A DNA stretch of 64,000 nt from Chitinophaga pinensis (lineage in GTDB: Bacteria; Bacteroidota; Bacteroidia; UBA4408): assembly GCA_945861665.1 (NCBI GenBank), contig CAMAVS010000004.1:186001-250000 (forward strand), in the 5' to 3' direction. The notes below the pieces were generated by a model. That model worked only from the letters and a program-made list of their open reading frames with translations. It searched no databases and was not told where the DNA came from. How positions within the stretch are numbered: position 1 is the stretch's first letter; each line of letters begins with the position of its first letter. Shown in pieces: positions 25,257-34,440 of the stretch. Made by a program: the position numbers and the translations under genes.

Positions 25257-27350
25257 ATGAGAAGGTGGCAAATTATTTCGGTATTAATTTGTTTGCAGTT
25301 TGCTACAAATGCGATTGCTCAAGAGGACACGCCTGATATTTTAAAAGACAATGTGATTGAGCAAAAAATTGAGACCGTTGTAGAAACGGATGGAAACTAT
25401 GATTATACAAGTTTACTTGACAAATTAGAATACTACAAAAAACACCCTATCAACTTAAATCATACAAGCAAAGAAGAACTGAATGAATTAAATATTTTAG
25501 ATGATATTCAGATAAACAAATTAATGGAACATATAGACAAGAATGGAAATCTACTATTCTTGTATGAACTGCAAACCATCGATGGATTTGAAAAAGATGT
25601 CATACAAAAAATACTACCTTATGTAACTATTTCAGAAAATTATAGCAAACCTAACGTATCGTTTAATGAACTATTTAAATACTCAAAAAACACTATTATA
25701 ATAAGATCCCAACAAATAATAGAAAACGAAAAAGGCTATTCTTCAATTACTGATTCAGCATTATTAGCAAGTCCAAACTCTCGTTATTTGGGGAGTAAGC
25801 AAACAGTGTATGCTCGCTACCGATTTACGTATAGTAACAATATTAGTGTTGGTTTAACTGCCCAAAAAGATGCGGGAGAAGAATTTTTCAAGGGAACTCA
25901 AAAGCAAGGTTTCGATTTTTATTCAGCACATTTTTACACCCACAATATTGGCAATTTAAAATCATTTGCTGTTGGCGATTACCAAGCACAATTCGGACAA
26001 GGCTTAACAATGTGGAGCGGTTTGGCATTTGGAAAGTCGGTCGATGCTACGCTTTTGAAACGAAATGCAAGAGGTATTTCTCCTTATACTTCGGTAGATG
26101 AAAATTTATTTTTAAGAGGTGGCGCTGCAACAATTCCGGTGGGAAAATTTGACGTAACAGGATTCGGCTCGATTAAAACAAAAGATGCAAATGTGACATT
26201 ATTGGATAGCGCAAGCAATTCGATTGAGACTGTTAGTTCATTTCAAACAACAGGAGACCACAATACAGCAGCTAGTATTGCCGATAAAGATCTAATTACC
26301 GAAAAAATTGGTGGCGGAAACATATCGTATTCCAATAAAAATTTGAAAATTGGTACTACATTAGTTGTTGTGCAATACAACACTTTTTTGAAACGCAATC
26401 TAGATTATTACAATCAATTTGAATTTACTGGCACACACAACAATAATCTTGGACTTGACTACAGCTATTTATGGCATAATATTAATATATATGGTGAAGC
26501 AAGCAGAAGTGAAAATGGTGGAATGGCTTTTGTAAATGGTGCTATAATAAGTTTAGATCCTCGCTTTTCTGTTTCACTTTTTCAACGAAACTACCAACGA
26601 AATTTTCAGCCAGTTTTAAATAATCCGATTGCTGAGTCAAGCAAGAGTGCAAATGAGAAAGGCTTATTAATGGGTGTGTCAACTAAACCTTTTCCTTTTA
26701 TTACACTTACCGGGTATTACGACCGCTTTGCATTTGATTGGTTACGTTATCAAACAAACAGCTCCTCATACGGAAATGATTTTATAGTACAACTCAACTA
26801 TACTCCATCAAAAAAAACTGATGCTTATCTTAGAATACGTCAGCGTAACAAAGAAAAAAACAGCTCTCTAAACTTAAACCCATTAGATTATTTAATAAAA
26901 ACACAACAAACAAATTATCGCTTTAATGTAAGTTACAATGTTACTCCATCTATTAAATTAAGAAGTAGAGTAGAACTAATCGATTACTATGAACACGAGT
27001 CAACTGCACAACACGGATATATGATTTATCAGGATGTAATGTATAAAGCATTGAGTAAGCCACTTTCCATTACTTTCCGCTATGCTCTTTTTGATACCGA
27101 TGGTTACGACAGCAGGATTTATGCTTATGAAAACGATGTACTTTACTCCTACTCGCTTCCGGCATTATCTGAAAAAGGCAGTAGAACGTATTTGTTACTA
27201 AACTACAATGTTACTCGTAACATAGAGGTTTGGTTGCGCTATGCACAAACATTTTATAACAATAAAAATATTATAAGCGAGGGTTCTTTGGGTGAAATAA
27301 TGGGCAATACCAAATCGGAAATAAAAGCACAAATACGTTTTAGTTTTTAA
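25257..27350 (+). CDS. Helix-hairpin-helix (ComEA-like) domain fused to a predicted outer-membrane barrel
   Basis: The signal peptide ends ...AIAQ. Residues about 58-125 resemble the tandem helix-hairpin-helix of ComEA (opening INLNHTSKEELNEL, second hairpin LQTIDGFEKDVIQKI). The Gly-Ile-Gly loops that bind the DNA backbone are changed (LDDI, IDGF). Residues 130-697 are a long series of amphipathic beta strands, with YRFTYSNN and YLLLNYNVTRN-type repeats and a terminal aromatic (RFSF), as in outer-membrane barrels. Of such an arrangement I know only that it is seen in Bacteroidota under generic names. A role in DNA or protein passage is inference. Confidence 0.72.
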   Translation: MRRWQIISVLICLQFATNAIAQEDTPDILKDNVIEQKIETVVETDGNYDYTSLLDKLEYYKKHPINLNHTSKEELNELNILDDIQINKLMEHIDKNGNLLFLYELQTIDGFEKDVIQKILPYVTISENYSKPNVSFNELFKYSKNTIIIRSQQIIENEKGYSSITDSALLASPNSRYLGSKQTVYARYRFTYSNNISVGLTAQKDAGEEFFKGTQKQGFDFYSAHFYTHNIGNLKSFAVGDYQAQFGQGLTMWSGLAFGKSVDATLLKRNARGISPYTSVDENLFLRGGAATIPVGKFDVTGFGSIKTKDANVTLLDSASNSIETVSSFQTTGDHNTAASIADKDLITEKIGGGNISYSNKNLKIGTTLVVVQYNTFLKRNLDYYNQFEFTGTHNNNLGLDYSYLWHNINIYGEASRSENGGMAFVNGAIISLDPRFSVSLFQRNYQRNFQPVLNNPIAESSKSANEKGLLMGVSTKPFPFITLTGYYDRFAFDWLRYQTNSSSYGNDFIVQLNYTPSKKTDAYLRIRQRNKEKNSSLNLNPLDYLIKTQQTNYRFNVSYNVTPSIKLRSRVELIDYYEHESTAQHGYMIYQDVMYKALSKPLSITFRYALFDTDGYDSRIYAYENDVLYSYSLPALSEKGSRTYLLLNYNVTRNIEVWLRYAQTFYNNKNIISEGSLGEIMGNTKSEIKAQIRFSF

Positions 27351-27353
27351 GCT

Positions 27354-27848
27354 ATGAAAAAAAAAGAAATACGGGTTTGGTACTCTGAATACACTGCAAT
27401 TACAGACCTTGTGCCCGAGCAACAGGAAGTTGTAAGAGCAGCCGAGGAGGCCTCTAAAATTGCATATGCTCCTTATTCCGGATTTTATGTAGGAGCAGCT
27501 GTAAAGCTCGCAAATGGCAATATTATTAAAGGAAATAATCAGGAGAATGCAGCCTACCCATCTGGAATATGTGCCGAAAGAGTGGCTATGTGGTCGGCTA
27601 TGGCAAATAATTTAGACACAAAAATTAAGTGCATTGCCATTGTTTCTGTTGCAAAAAAAACGGGGGATATTATTCCGGTAACCCCCTGTGGTTCTTGTCG
27701 ACAAGCACTCTTAGAATATGAAACGCTACAAGGAAAACCCATTCAAGTAATTATGTATACGAAAAACAGAATGGTAATTGTGTTCGATAGCATAGCAAAC
27801 TTGTTGCCTATGCAGTTTGATGGCAAAGTGTTGAAAGGGGTTAACTAA
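27354..27848 (+). CDS. cdd: Cytidine deaminase
   Basis: It deaminates cytidine and deoxycytidine to uridine in pyrimidine salvage. The zinc ligands are Cys73 (in CAERVA, with catalytic Glu75) and Cys112/Cys115 (PCGSCRQ), the tetrameric T-CDA pattern. It has 164 residues, slightly longer than the 130-140 usual because of an N-terminal extension of about 20 residues. It follows the barrel gene by 3 bp. It converges with the MFS gene, sharing 4 bp at the stops. Confidence 0.92.
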   Translation: MKKKEIRVWYSEYTAITDLVPEQQEVVRAAEEASKIAYAPYSGFYVGAAVKLANGNIIKGNNQENAAYPSGICAERVAMWSAMANNLDTKIKCIAIVSVAKKTGDIIPVTPCGSCRQALLEYETLQGKPIQVIMYTKNRMVIVFDSIANLLPMQFDGKVLKGVN

Positions 27849-29107
27849 TCCACTTTATCATCTATAATCATTCCTAACCTCTCCCTCTTATTGTAATCGA
27901 GTATTAAAAAGTAATACATCACTACCCCAATTCCATAAAGTAAAGCTGTAATCAAAAAAACTTCTACATAGGGAATGTCTCTTTCTCTAAGTACTTTAAA
28001 AATAATAGAACTCACAAACCAACTACCACTCCAAATAGCAGCAGTAAGTGCACTTACAATCTCTCTGTTTTTATGCCCTACATAATTCATCACAATGTCA
28101 GAGGTCATTGGTCCTGCCATATTCATAAGCGGTTGACGCAACATAAAACAACCTACAGCTATGTAAATAGCAATGTGCATTTGACTGTAAAGCTGAGTAG
28201 TAGCAAGTAAAACCAATGCCAATACCGCAAAGAATTGCGTAGTAGGAATAGCAATTTTATAACCAATTTCTCTTTTTACTTTAGGAACCAAAATAGCCGC
28301 CATTGCCACCAATACAGCGGCTGCAGAGCTAATAATGGAGAAATGATTGGTATCAAGATGGTGTACATTGAAAAAGAAAATACTAATAAAAGGAATGGTG
28401 AGTCCTGCACCGACTGCAATTATTAAGGTTGGAAACAGTGATTTAAAAATAAGATTCCAATTATACTCCTTCAAAGAATAACTGTGTTTTGTTTTAGATT
28501 CCATCTTTACGTGATCCACCATTTTTGCCCTGTGTATAAAATAGGCACTAGCGAAACCGCTTATGGCAATTATTTCTAAAATGAGTTTCTCATCAAAAAG
28601 TAGTGGATTAATAGTATTGAGTACATAAATAAGCAAACCACTTATAATGCCAGCAAAGCTATAAGTAGAATAACTCAAGGCAATTGCCTCTGTTTGTGTT
28701 TCCTTTTTAGCATTACGAAGTATATAAGGCATAATGGGTATTTGAATGAAGGTAAAAGATATACCCCATAAAAATTGTGCAATATAGAGCAAGCCATCCA
28801 AATGATTCCAAGTAGCATAAATAATCATCAATGCAGTTAACGGAACCGTTAAACAAGAAAGGTAAAAAAAGGGCTTAATGCTCCTACTTTTAATAAACAA
28901 GCCCAAAGGCAAGGCAAACAACAAAACTCCCAAAAAACGGAAAGAAACAAAACCTGCACTTTCGTAGTCTGAATAACCACACTTTTGCATATAAATAAGC
29001 TGAATGGAAAGGAATGAGGCATTTATAAGCTGAATAAAAAATTCGGCACAAATTAAATTCAGAATCGACTTTTCGAGTTTTCTATAATCTCTTATGATTC
29101 CTAACAT
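27845..29107 (-). CDS. MFS transporter (12 membrane segments)
   Basis: A 420-residue integral membrane protein with two sets of six hydrophobic segments and a charged central loop (about 195-215), the layout of the major facilitator superfamily. The substrate is not recognisable; there is no drug-efflux motif C that I can see. Its ATG overlaps the miaA stop (TAATG), so it is translationally coupled to miaA. Its stop overlaps the cdd stop on the other strand. Confidence 0.8.
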   Translation of the reverse strand: MLGIIRDYRKLEKSILNLICAEFFIQLINASFLSIQLIYMQKCGYSDYESAGFVSFRFLGVLLFALPLGLFIKSRSIKPFFYLSCLTVPLTALMIIYATWNHLDGLLYIAQFLWGISFTFIQIPIMPYILRNAKKETQTEAIALSYSTYSFAGIISGLLIYVLNTINPLLFDEKLILEIIAISGFASAYFIHRAKMVDHVKMESKTKHSYSLKEYNWNLIFKSLFPTLIIAVGAGLTIPFISIFFFNVHHLDTNHFSIISSAAAVLVAMAAILVPKVKREIGYKIAIPTTQFFAVLALVLLATTQLYSQMHIAIYIAVGCFMLRQPLMNMAGPMTSDIVMNYVGHKNREIVSALTAAIWSGSWFVSSIIFKVLRERDIPYVEVFLITALLYGIGVVMYYFLILDYNKRERLGMIIDDKVD

Positions 29108-30012
29108 TATGGTTTCATATTATTACTCACATAATCAATAGCACTTTGCACATCAGTCGGGTCAACCCATTTTATTTCAGTATATCTTCTGAACCACGTC
29201 AATTGACGCTTTGCATAATTTCTGCTATGCTGTTTTATTTTTTCTATGGCTGTTGGTAAATCTATTTTGTTTTCAAAATAATCAAACAGCTCTACATAGC
29301 CAATTGTTTGAAGTGCATTTAAAGATTTTTGCGGAAACAATGTACTCGCCTCTTCCACCAAACCTTTTTCAATCATTTCATCTACACGTTTGTTTATTTT
29401 ATGATATAAAAGCTCTCTTCCTATATTCAACCCAATTATAATAGGTGTAAAATTTCGTTGCTTTTTAATTCCTTTCATTGCTTCCGAATATGAATTTCCA
29501 GTAGTAATACAAACTTCCAAGGCGCGAATTAATCGTTGCGGATTATTACTATCCATTTTGCTGAATTGCACATCATCTAGTTGCTTTAATTTTTCTTGTA
29601 GTGCTTCAATGCCTTTTATTTCATAAAGCAAATTTAGTTCTTCTCTAATCTTTTCATCCCTTTCCGGTAATTCATCCAAACCATTGCACAAGGCGCCTAC
29701 ATATAAACCTGTTCCACCACAAAGAATGGCGATGTTACTTTTTTCATACAGTTTGTCTAAACATACCAGTGCATCATTTTCAAAGTGTGCTGTGGTATAA
29801 TTATCAGTAATGCTTACAGAGTCAATAAAAAAGTGTTTTACACCTTTCATCTCTTCTAAAGTAGGCTTGGCTGTACCAATATTTAATTCTTTGTATAGTT
29901 GCCTTGAATCGGCCGACAAAATGGAAGTATTAAAATGTTGTGCCAGTGAAACAGAAAAAGCTGTTTTGCCAACTCCAGTAGGTCCAACAACAATTACTAA
30001 GTGCTTATTCAA
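29107..30012 (-). CDS. miaA: tRNA dimethylallyltransferase
   Basis: It adds a dimethylallyl group to A37 of tRNAs reading codons that begin with U. The P-loop GPTGVGKT is at 10-17, followed by the DSRQLYK motif and NPQRLIRALEV. It has 301 residues, full length. It lies 9 bp downstream of the pRiA4b-ORF3-like gene and overlaps the MFS start by one base, so the three form an operon. Confidence 0.95.
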   Translation of the reverse strand: MNKHLVIVVGPTGVGKTAFSVSLAQHFNTSILSADSRQLYKELNIGTAKPTLEEMKGVKHFFIDSVSITDNYTTAHFENDALVCLDKLYEKSNIAILCGGTGLYVGALCNGLDELPERDEKIREELNLLYEIKGIEALQEKLKQLDDVQFSKMDSNNPQRLIRALEVCITTGNSYSEAMKGIKKQRNFTPIIIGLNIGRELLYHKINKRVDEMIEKGLVEEASTLFPQKSLNALQTIGYVELFDYFENKIDLPTAIEKIKQHSRNYAKRQLTWFRRYTEIKWVDPTDVQSAIDYVSNNMKP

Positions 30013-30020
30013 ATGTTATT

Positions 30021-30617
30021 TTATTCGAATTCAGTGAACGATTCGCGTGCTTCAACACCATCTTCATCTTCTTCCCTAAAGCCATCTAAATCGTCATCGT
30101 TTGCATCCAAGACATACTCATTCTCTTCATCAAACATTGCTTGCTTTTTCTTCGATTTTGGTTCATCCTCATCGTCATCAGATGGTTGAGGAGCAACACC
30201 ATTTTTATATTGCTTTGGCGCAACACCAAAACTTTTACTGCAGATTGGATATTTTACTTTTGCATTGTCGGGTTGTATTTTCATCAATTCCACCATAAAA
30301 TTCCACATCGCCATAAAATCAAAAACATAAATTATTTTTTGGTGTGGGTCTTCAATAAAGTCTGCGAGTTTGCAGCTTTTCATAACAGCTTTAGGAGTTT
30401 CCTCTTCTTCCTCGTTCATATCCATCAAGGTTATCTCCCTACCCTTTCTCCACATATCGTTACTCATATAAAAAGAAGCCAGTTGCTTATTGTCGAAGCC
30501 AATAGAATCCTGAATGGCTTTGTGCAAATCTTCAAATGTTTGAGACGACTTTATCTCTATTTCACGGTAAACATCATCGTAGTCCTCAAAAGTAACGCTG
30601 AACTTATATACTGCCAT
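30021..30617 (-). CDS. pRiA4b ORF-3-like (IS1096 TnpR-like passenger) protein
   Basis: The N-terminal 150 residues have the pattern of the plasmid pRiA4b ORF-3-like family: VYKFSVTFEDYDDVYREIEI, LHKAIQDSIGFDNKQLASFYMS, IIYVFDFMAMWNFMVEL. The family is named from mobile elements, but chromosomal copies are widespread. No transposase or repeat ends lie nearby, so this looks domesticated. The last 55 residues are an acidic, disordered tail (DDDEDEPKSKKK ... EEDEDGVEARESFTEFE). It is the first gene of the miaA operon. The function is unknown. Confidence 0.82.
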   Translation of the reverse strand: MAVYKFSVTFEDYDDVYREIEIKSSQTFEDLHKAIQDSIGFDNKQLASFYMSNDMWRKGREITLMDMNEEEEETPKAVMKSCKLADFIEDPHQKIIYVFDFMAMWNFMVELMKIQPDNAKVKYPICSKSFGVAPKQYKNGVAPQPSDDDEDEPKSKKKQAMFDEENEYVLDANDDDLDGFREEDEDGVEARESFTEFE

Positions 30618-30715
30618 AAAAACGAATTAAAAATTATTGATTTAAATGTTTGGATGTTGCAAAAATACAAATTATTGCTTTTGCCGAAAACAGAAACGGG
30701 TATTTTTTGATAGTT

Positions 30716-30736
30716 TAGTTGTTGGTTGTTGGGAAT
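30716..30736 (+). repeat. TNGTTGT heptamer array (about 3 units)
   Basis: Adjacent 7-nt units TAGTTGT and TGGTTGT, then a diverged third. It is the same unit family as the array at 51008-51042 and lies 17 bp from the array at 30754-30802. Confidence 0.5.
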
Positions 30737-30753
30737 CGATTTCATTAATCTTT

Positions 30754-30802
30754 ATTCTTGCATCTTAACTCTTGATTCTTACATCTTGGCTCTTGCGTCT
30801 TA
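30754..30802 (-). repeat. YAAGANN heptamer array downstream of cca (7 units)
   Basis: On the minus strand seven consecutive 7-nt units fit YAAGANN (for example TAAGACG, CAAGAGC), with strict 7-bp spacing. The array starts 3 bp after the cca stop codon. Confidence 0.85.
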
Positions 30803-30805
30803 ATT

Positions 30806-32224
30806 CTAACCCACATAGCGTAACCCCAATTCTTTCCCTTTTGTTATCATAAACTGCGTAGCCTCCTGAACATCATTTTTTATAATACCATCCAAAATAG
30901 CTTCACGTATGGCATTTTTAATCAGCCCTACTTCCTTTCCTGCAGGCACATTAAAAGCCTTCATAATGTCTTCACCACTAATGGGAGGTTGCCAATTGCG
31001 CATATTGTCTTTCTCTTCAATCTCTTTCAATTTATGCCTAACCAGTTCAAAATTTTTCAGATATTTCTGCACTTTATATTCGTTTTTCGAAGTAATATCG
31101 GCTTCACACAAACACATCAAATCGTCAATATCATCGCCAGCTTCAAACAACAATCTACGCACAGCACTGTCGGTAACTTCGCTTTTTGCCAAAACAATGG
31201 GACGTAAATGAAGTAAAACAAGCTTTTGAACGTACTTCATTTTTTCATTCAAAGGCAGTTTTAATTCGGCAAATATTTTTGGAACCATCCGTGAACCTTT
31301 GTCCTCGTGACCGTGAAAGGTCCAGCCGTGGGTAGGTTCGAAACGTTTGGTTTGTGGCTTGGCAATATCGTGTAATAAGGCAGCCCAGCGCAACCAAAGG
31401 TTCTCTGTGTTTTTGCAAATATTATCGAGTACTTGCAAAGTATGGTAAAAATTATCTTTGTGCGATTTCCCATCAATGGTTTCAACACCATATAGCAATA
31501 CCATTTGCGGAAAAATAAGATGAAGCAGGCCGGTATCGAAAAGCAATTTAAAGCCCACTGAAGGAACAGGTGCAAGCATTATTTTATTTAGTTCATCGCT
31601 GATACGTTCTTTTGATATAATACCTATTCTTTCTTTATTTGTTACAATTCCGGCTAAGGGTTCAGCTGCAATGGTATAATTTAACTGCGCTGCAAAACGT
31701 ATGGCACGCATCATTCGCAAGGGGTCGTCCGAAAAAGTAATATCAGGATTCAAAGGAGTACGTATAATTCCCAACTTCATATCATCAATGCCATTGAAAG
31801 GGTCGAGCAATGTTCCATAATCACCTTTACATAAGCTTATAGCCAAAGCATTAATGGTCAAGTCCCTCCTATTTTGATCGTCTTCCAAGGTACCGTTTTC
31901 AACGCTGGGTTTACGACTTTCAAATTGATATGATTCTTTTCTGCCACCTACAAACTCAATATCATAATCACCGTATACGATTTGAGCTGTACCAAAATTT
32001 TTATAGATATTAACCTTATGCCCTCCTCCCAATTTTTTTGAAACCAATTTTGCCAATTCAATTCCACTGCCTATCGCGACTATATCAATATCTTTAGAAG
32101 GTCGTCCCAATAACAAATCGCGCACCCAACCGCCAATTACATAAGCTGGCACATTTAGCTCGTCAGCACACTGTAATACAATGGCAAAAACAGGATGAGT
32201 TAGCTTGTCTTTTAAATTATTCAT
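30806..32224 (-). CDS. cca: CCA tRNA nucleotidyltransferase / poly(A) polymerase family with HD domain
   Basis: Class II nucleotidyltransferase fold: [19 protein letters not shown] with the metal-binding aspartates at 45 and 47. The RRDLTINAL motif follows, and the template-like region around EDDQNRRD. An HD phosphohydrolase domain (LLHDIAKP) occupies about 250-400. It has 472 residues, the usual size for the Bacteroidota enzyme. It most likely adds or repairs the CCA end of tRNAs, as fits the tRNA-Gln gene here that lacks an encoded CCA; a poly(A) polymerase is the alternative. The heptamer array begins right after the stop. Confidence 0.88.
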   Translation of the reverse strand: MNNLKDKLTHPVFAIVLQCADELNVPAYVIGGWVRDLLLGRPSKDIDIVAIGSGIELAKLVSKKLGGGHKVNIYKNFGTAQIVYGDYDIEFVGGRKESYQFESRKPSVENGTLEDDQNRRDLTINALAISLCKGDYGTLLDPFNGIDDMKLGIIRTPLNPDITFSDDPLRMMRAIRFAAQLNYTIAAEPLAGIVTNKERIGIISKERISDELNKIMLAPVPSVGFKLLFDTGLLHLIFPQMVLLYGVETIDGKSHKDNFYHTLQVLDNICKNTENLWLRWAALLHDIAKPQTKRFEPTHGWTFHGHEDKGSRMVPKIFAELKLPLNEKMKYVQKLVLLHLRPIVLAKSEVTDSAVRRLLFEAGDDIDDLMCLCEADITSKNEYKVQKYLKNFELVRHKLKEIEEKDNMRNWQPPISGEDIMKAFNVPAGKEVGLIKNAIREAILDGIIKNDVQEATQFMITKGKELGLRYVG

Positions 32225-32270
32225 TTGCGATTCAAAATTAGATTTTTATTTTTACTCCCTCATTAATTAT

Positions 32271-32729
32271 ATGAAACTAAGTAGAAAACAAATATTTTGG
32301 GTAGGTACAATAGCTATAGTACTATTTTACTTCGTTAATAGAGGACGAATATTGTACTCTTCTACCATTACAACAGGAACAGTCGCAACGGTAAAACTAT
32401 CTAAACAAACAGAAAATGAAGCCGCAACAGCAAATCCTGCTATTTTATTCAGCGACAAAAACAATCAACGTTATTTATTTTGGGGCTATGCAAATGAAAT
32501 AATGCTAGCCATTGGCGATACCGTAAAAGTAATTTACGAAGATACCCAACCAAGCAAAGCAAATATTTTTAGTGCGAGTGCTTTTTGGTTTGAAACGGCC
32601 ATTTATTTTATTGTCCCTTTTGTAGTTTGGGCAGCCTTTGTACTTAGCTTTATTGAAGCAAATGGTAAAATTACCTTACGATTAAAGCTATTTGAAAAAA
32701 AGAAAAGTGATGATTTGTGGATTGAATGA
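32271..32729 (+). CDS. Hypothetical membrane protein (DUF3592-like)
   Basis: From the ATG at 32271, 152 residues remain: a membrane segment at about 8-24, an 80-residue extracytoplasmic beta-rich part (GTVATVKLSKQ ... GDTVKVIYED) and a second membrane segment at about 107-128. This is the layout of DUF3592-like proteins. The upstream ATG at 32205 lies inside the divergent cca gene and is less likely. No operon partner. Function unknown. Confidence 0.65.
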   Translation: MKLSRKQIFWVGTIAIVLFYFVNRGRILYSSTITTGTVATVKLSKQTENEAATANPAILFSDKNNQRYLFWGYANEIMLAIGDTVKVIYEDTQPSKANIFSASAFWFETAIYFIVPFVVWAAFVLSFIEANGKITLRLKLFEKKKSDDLWIE

Positions 32730-32927
32730 TTACTATTCTTATCAATAGGGCAAGCTTATAGGAATATAGTTATTTACATTAATTAGTTTTTATTTACTTT
32801 GACGATATACAGCACGAACAAAAAAAACGCAAGTGCCATTAGCAATTGAATAGGAAAGAATGAGTAAACTAACGATGTACTTTAATGGAAATACGATTTT
32901 AAAATATCCTATTTATTTTCATATTCT

Positions 32928-32935
32928 TATATTTG
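32928..32935 (+). promoter_or_regulatory. -7 promoter element of the DUF1456 gene
   Basis: TATATTTG, 24 bp before the ATG; no convincing -33 box. The rest of the 230-bp gap upstream shows nothing recognisable. Confidence 0.4.
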
Positions 32936-32959
32936 CACTTCCAATTAACAAGTTTATAA

Positions 32960-33196
32960 ATGCTAAACAACAATAACATACTCAAAAAAATACGTGTAGC
33001 ACTGGAATTAAAGGATGAAGACATTATTCATATCTTAAAACTATCCAACTTTGAAGTGAGTAAAAGTGAAATAAATGCCCTTTTCCGCAATGAAGACCAC
33101 CCAAATTACGTAGAATGTGGTGATCAATTGCTTCGTAATTTTTTGAATGGTTTAATTACCTACAAGCGCGGTCCGAAACCAGAAAAGAAGAACTAA
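32960..33196 (+). CDS. DUF1456 family protein, single-repeat form
   Basis: A 78-residue protein that matches one DUF1456 (YehS-like) repeat: NNILKKIRVALELKDEDII ... FRNEDHPNYVECGDQ, then LRNFLNGLITYKRG. The classical family has two such repeats in about 150-160 residues; here only one is present and no second is found downstream. It may be a genuine half-size form, or truncated. It looks helical and cytoplasmic; function unknown. It stands alone with its own -7 element. Confidence 0.8.
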   Translation: MLNNNNILKKIRVALELKDEDIIHILKLSNFEVSKSEINALFRNEDHPNYVECGDQLLRNFLNGLITYKRGPKPEKKN

Positions 33197-33256
33197 ACAA
33201 GTATATTTACAACATATATTACCATCCCTAGGTGCTCATGGAATGACTTTCTAAAC

Positions 33257-33290
33257 AAAAAAAGGGACACCAATCGGCACCCCTTTTATA
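33257..33290 (-). terminator. Terminator of rpsU
   Basis: Stem AAAAGGG with CCCTTTT and inner imperfect pairs, T-rich on the minus strand, just after the rpsU stop. Confidence 0.6.
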
Positions 33291-33308
33291 AAATATATAA
33301 AAGTGAAA

Positions 33309-33506
33309 TTAATTACCCTGCTCTTCTCTTCTTAAACCCTCAACGTAACGAGCCTTAATCATTTCGGTTCTTCTAACAACAGACGGTTTTGTGAATTTTG
33401 AACGCTCACGCAACTGTTTTACAACACCTGTTTTTTCGAATTTCTTCTTGAACTTCTTAAGGGCCTTTTCAATTGCCTCTCCATCTTTTACTGGTACTAT
33501 TAACAT
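33309..33506 (-). CDS. rpsU: Small ribosomal subunit protein bS21
   Basis: A 65-residue basic protein with the bS21 pattern: MLIVPVKDGEAIEKALKKFKKKFEKTG, then VVKQLRERSKFTKPS. It has a strong promoter at 33531-33560 and its own terminator. In Bacteroidota bS21 has been implicated in holding the 16S anti-Shine-Dalgarno end; the gene here would be autonomous. Confidence 0.95.
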   Translation of the reverse strand: MLIVPVKDGEAIEKALKKFKKKFEKTGVVKQLRERSKFTKPSVVRRTEMIKARYVEGLRREEQGN

Positions 33507-33530
33507 ACTGTTTTTTTATTTATTGGGATG

Positions 33531-33560
33531 CAAATGTAGTTATTAAATCTAAAATAGCAA
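33531..33560 (-). promoter_or_regulatory. Promoter of rpsU
   Basis: On the minus strand: TTG at 33560-33558, a 19-bp spacer and TACATTTG at 33538-33531, followed by CATCCC. The ATG is about 25 bp further on. Confidence 0.8.
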
Positions 33561-33576
33561 AATTAGACTTGTTTTT

Positions 33577-34440
33577 TTATTTAAACTCTGCTGTCGGAAA
33601 AAACTTCCTCTCTTTTATTAAATAATGATTACACTTTACCAATATATGTACCACCATATGCTCTATCGAAATGGGTTCTCTGTGCTCTATATCAGCAATA
33701 TTGGAATGTCTAATTTCGTGACCGTCAAATATAACCACCAATCCTGAGCCTATAACCTCTAACATATTGCCATCGCTCACCACAACTGCCGTATTTTCCC
33801 CTAATCCAATACCAATACAACCCGGATTACTAGCAACCGCTTGAGTTAACCTACCAAATCGACTCCTTTTTTCAAAATGTGAATCGATTATTACATCTTT
33901 CATAAAACCCAAACCGGTAGTTATCTTTACCTCTCCCTTAAACAGCGATTCAGAACTACTTCCTTGATATATCATTGTGTTCGACATTGCCATTGCTCCC
34001 GCACTTGTTCCTGCAATCACAAATGGCTCATTCAAATAGCGATGATGCAAGGTTTTCAAAAATTCAGTGCCTCCAAAAATCATACTAAGGCGTAATTGAT
34101 TACCGCCACTAAACATAACACCGTCCGCCCTTTTTATTCGTTCAAGGTATTCAGGTATCATTGCCTCTTCACGGTTTTTAATGTGAATAACACCCACATT
34201 TGCACAACCCAATTTGCCAAATGCATCCAAGTAATTTGCACCCACTTCCTCGGGTATGCTTGATGCTGTAGTAATAACCTCTACACGCGATTCAGGACCT
34301 TTCATTTCGGAAAGAATACGTTTTAGTATTCCAAATTCGAAAAAATTAAGACTAGTTTTTTGAGTGAAATTTTTTTCAGTATCAGTTCCCTTGTCTTCTG
34401 CTCCTCCCACCGAAATTAATTTACCTATTGGTACTTGCAT
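33577..34440 (-). CDS. cphB: Cyanophycinase
   Basis: This S51-family serine peptidase breaks cyanophycin (multi-L-arginyl-poly-L-aspartate) into beta-Asp-Arg dipeptides. The nucleophile elbow is GTSAGAM, with Ser146. The SGGNQLRLS motif at 111-119 and the ITTASSIPEEVG segment are also typical. It has 287 residues, near the 270-290 of intracellular CphB. There is no signal peptide, so it should act on intracellular granules, unlike secreted CphE. It is divergent from cphA across 154 bp. The dipeptide-cleaving isoaspartyl peptidase is not in the window. Confidence 0.93.
   Translation of the reverse strand: MQVPIGKLISVGGAEDKGTDTEKNFTQKTSLNFFEFGILKRILSEMKGPESRVEVITTASSIPEEVGANYLDAFGKLGCANVGVIHIKNREEAMIPEYLERIKRADGVMFSGGNQLRLSMIFGGTEFLKTLHHRYLNEPFVIAGTSAGAMAMSNTMIYQGSSSESLFKGEVKITTGLGFMKDVIIDSHFEKRSRFGRLTQAVASNPGCIGIGLGENTAVVVSDGNMLEVIGSGLVVIFDGHEIRHSNIADIEHREPISIEHMVVHILVKCNHYLIKERKFFPTAEFK

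Noticed and set aside
30021-30617. Insertion sequence suggested by the IS1096/pRiA4b family name
   Set aside because: No transposase, inverted ends or target duplication nearby, and the gene leads a housekeeping operon with miaA.
30141-30710. 189-codon plus-strand frame over the pRiA4b-ORF3-like gene
   Set aside because: Opposite strand of a clear family member; Phe/His/Tyr-rich composition typical of shadows; no matching motif.
32730-32959. Short plus-strand frame starting at an ATG near 32860
   Set aside because: It overlaps the promoter and start of the DUF1456 gene, is under 45 codons and has no family likeness.
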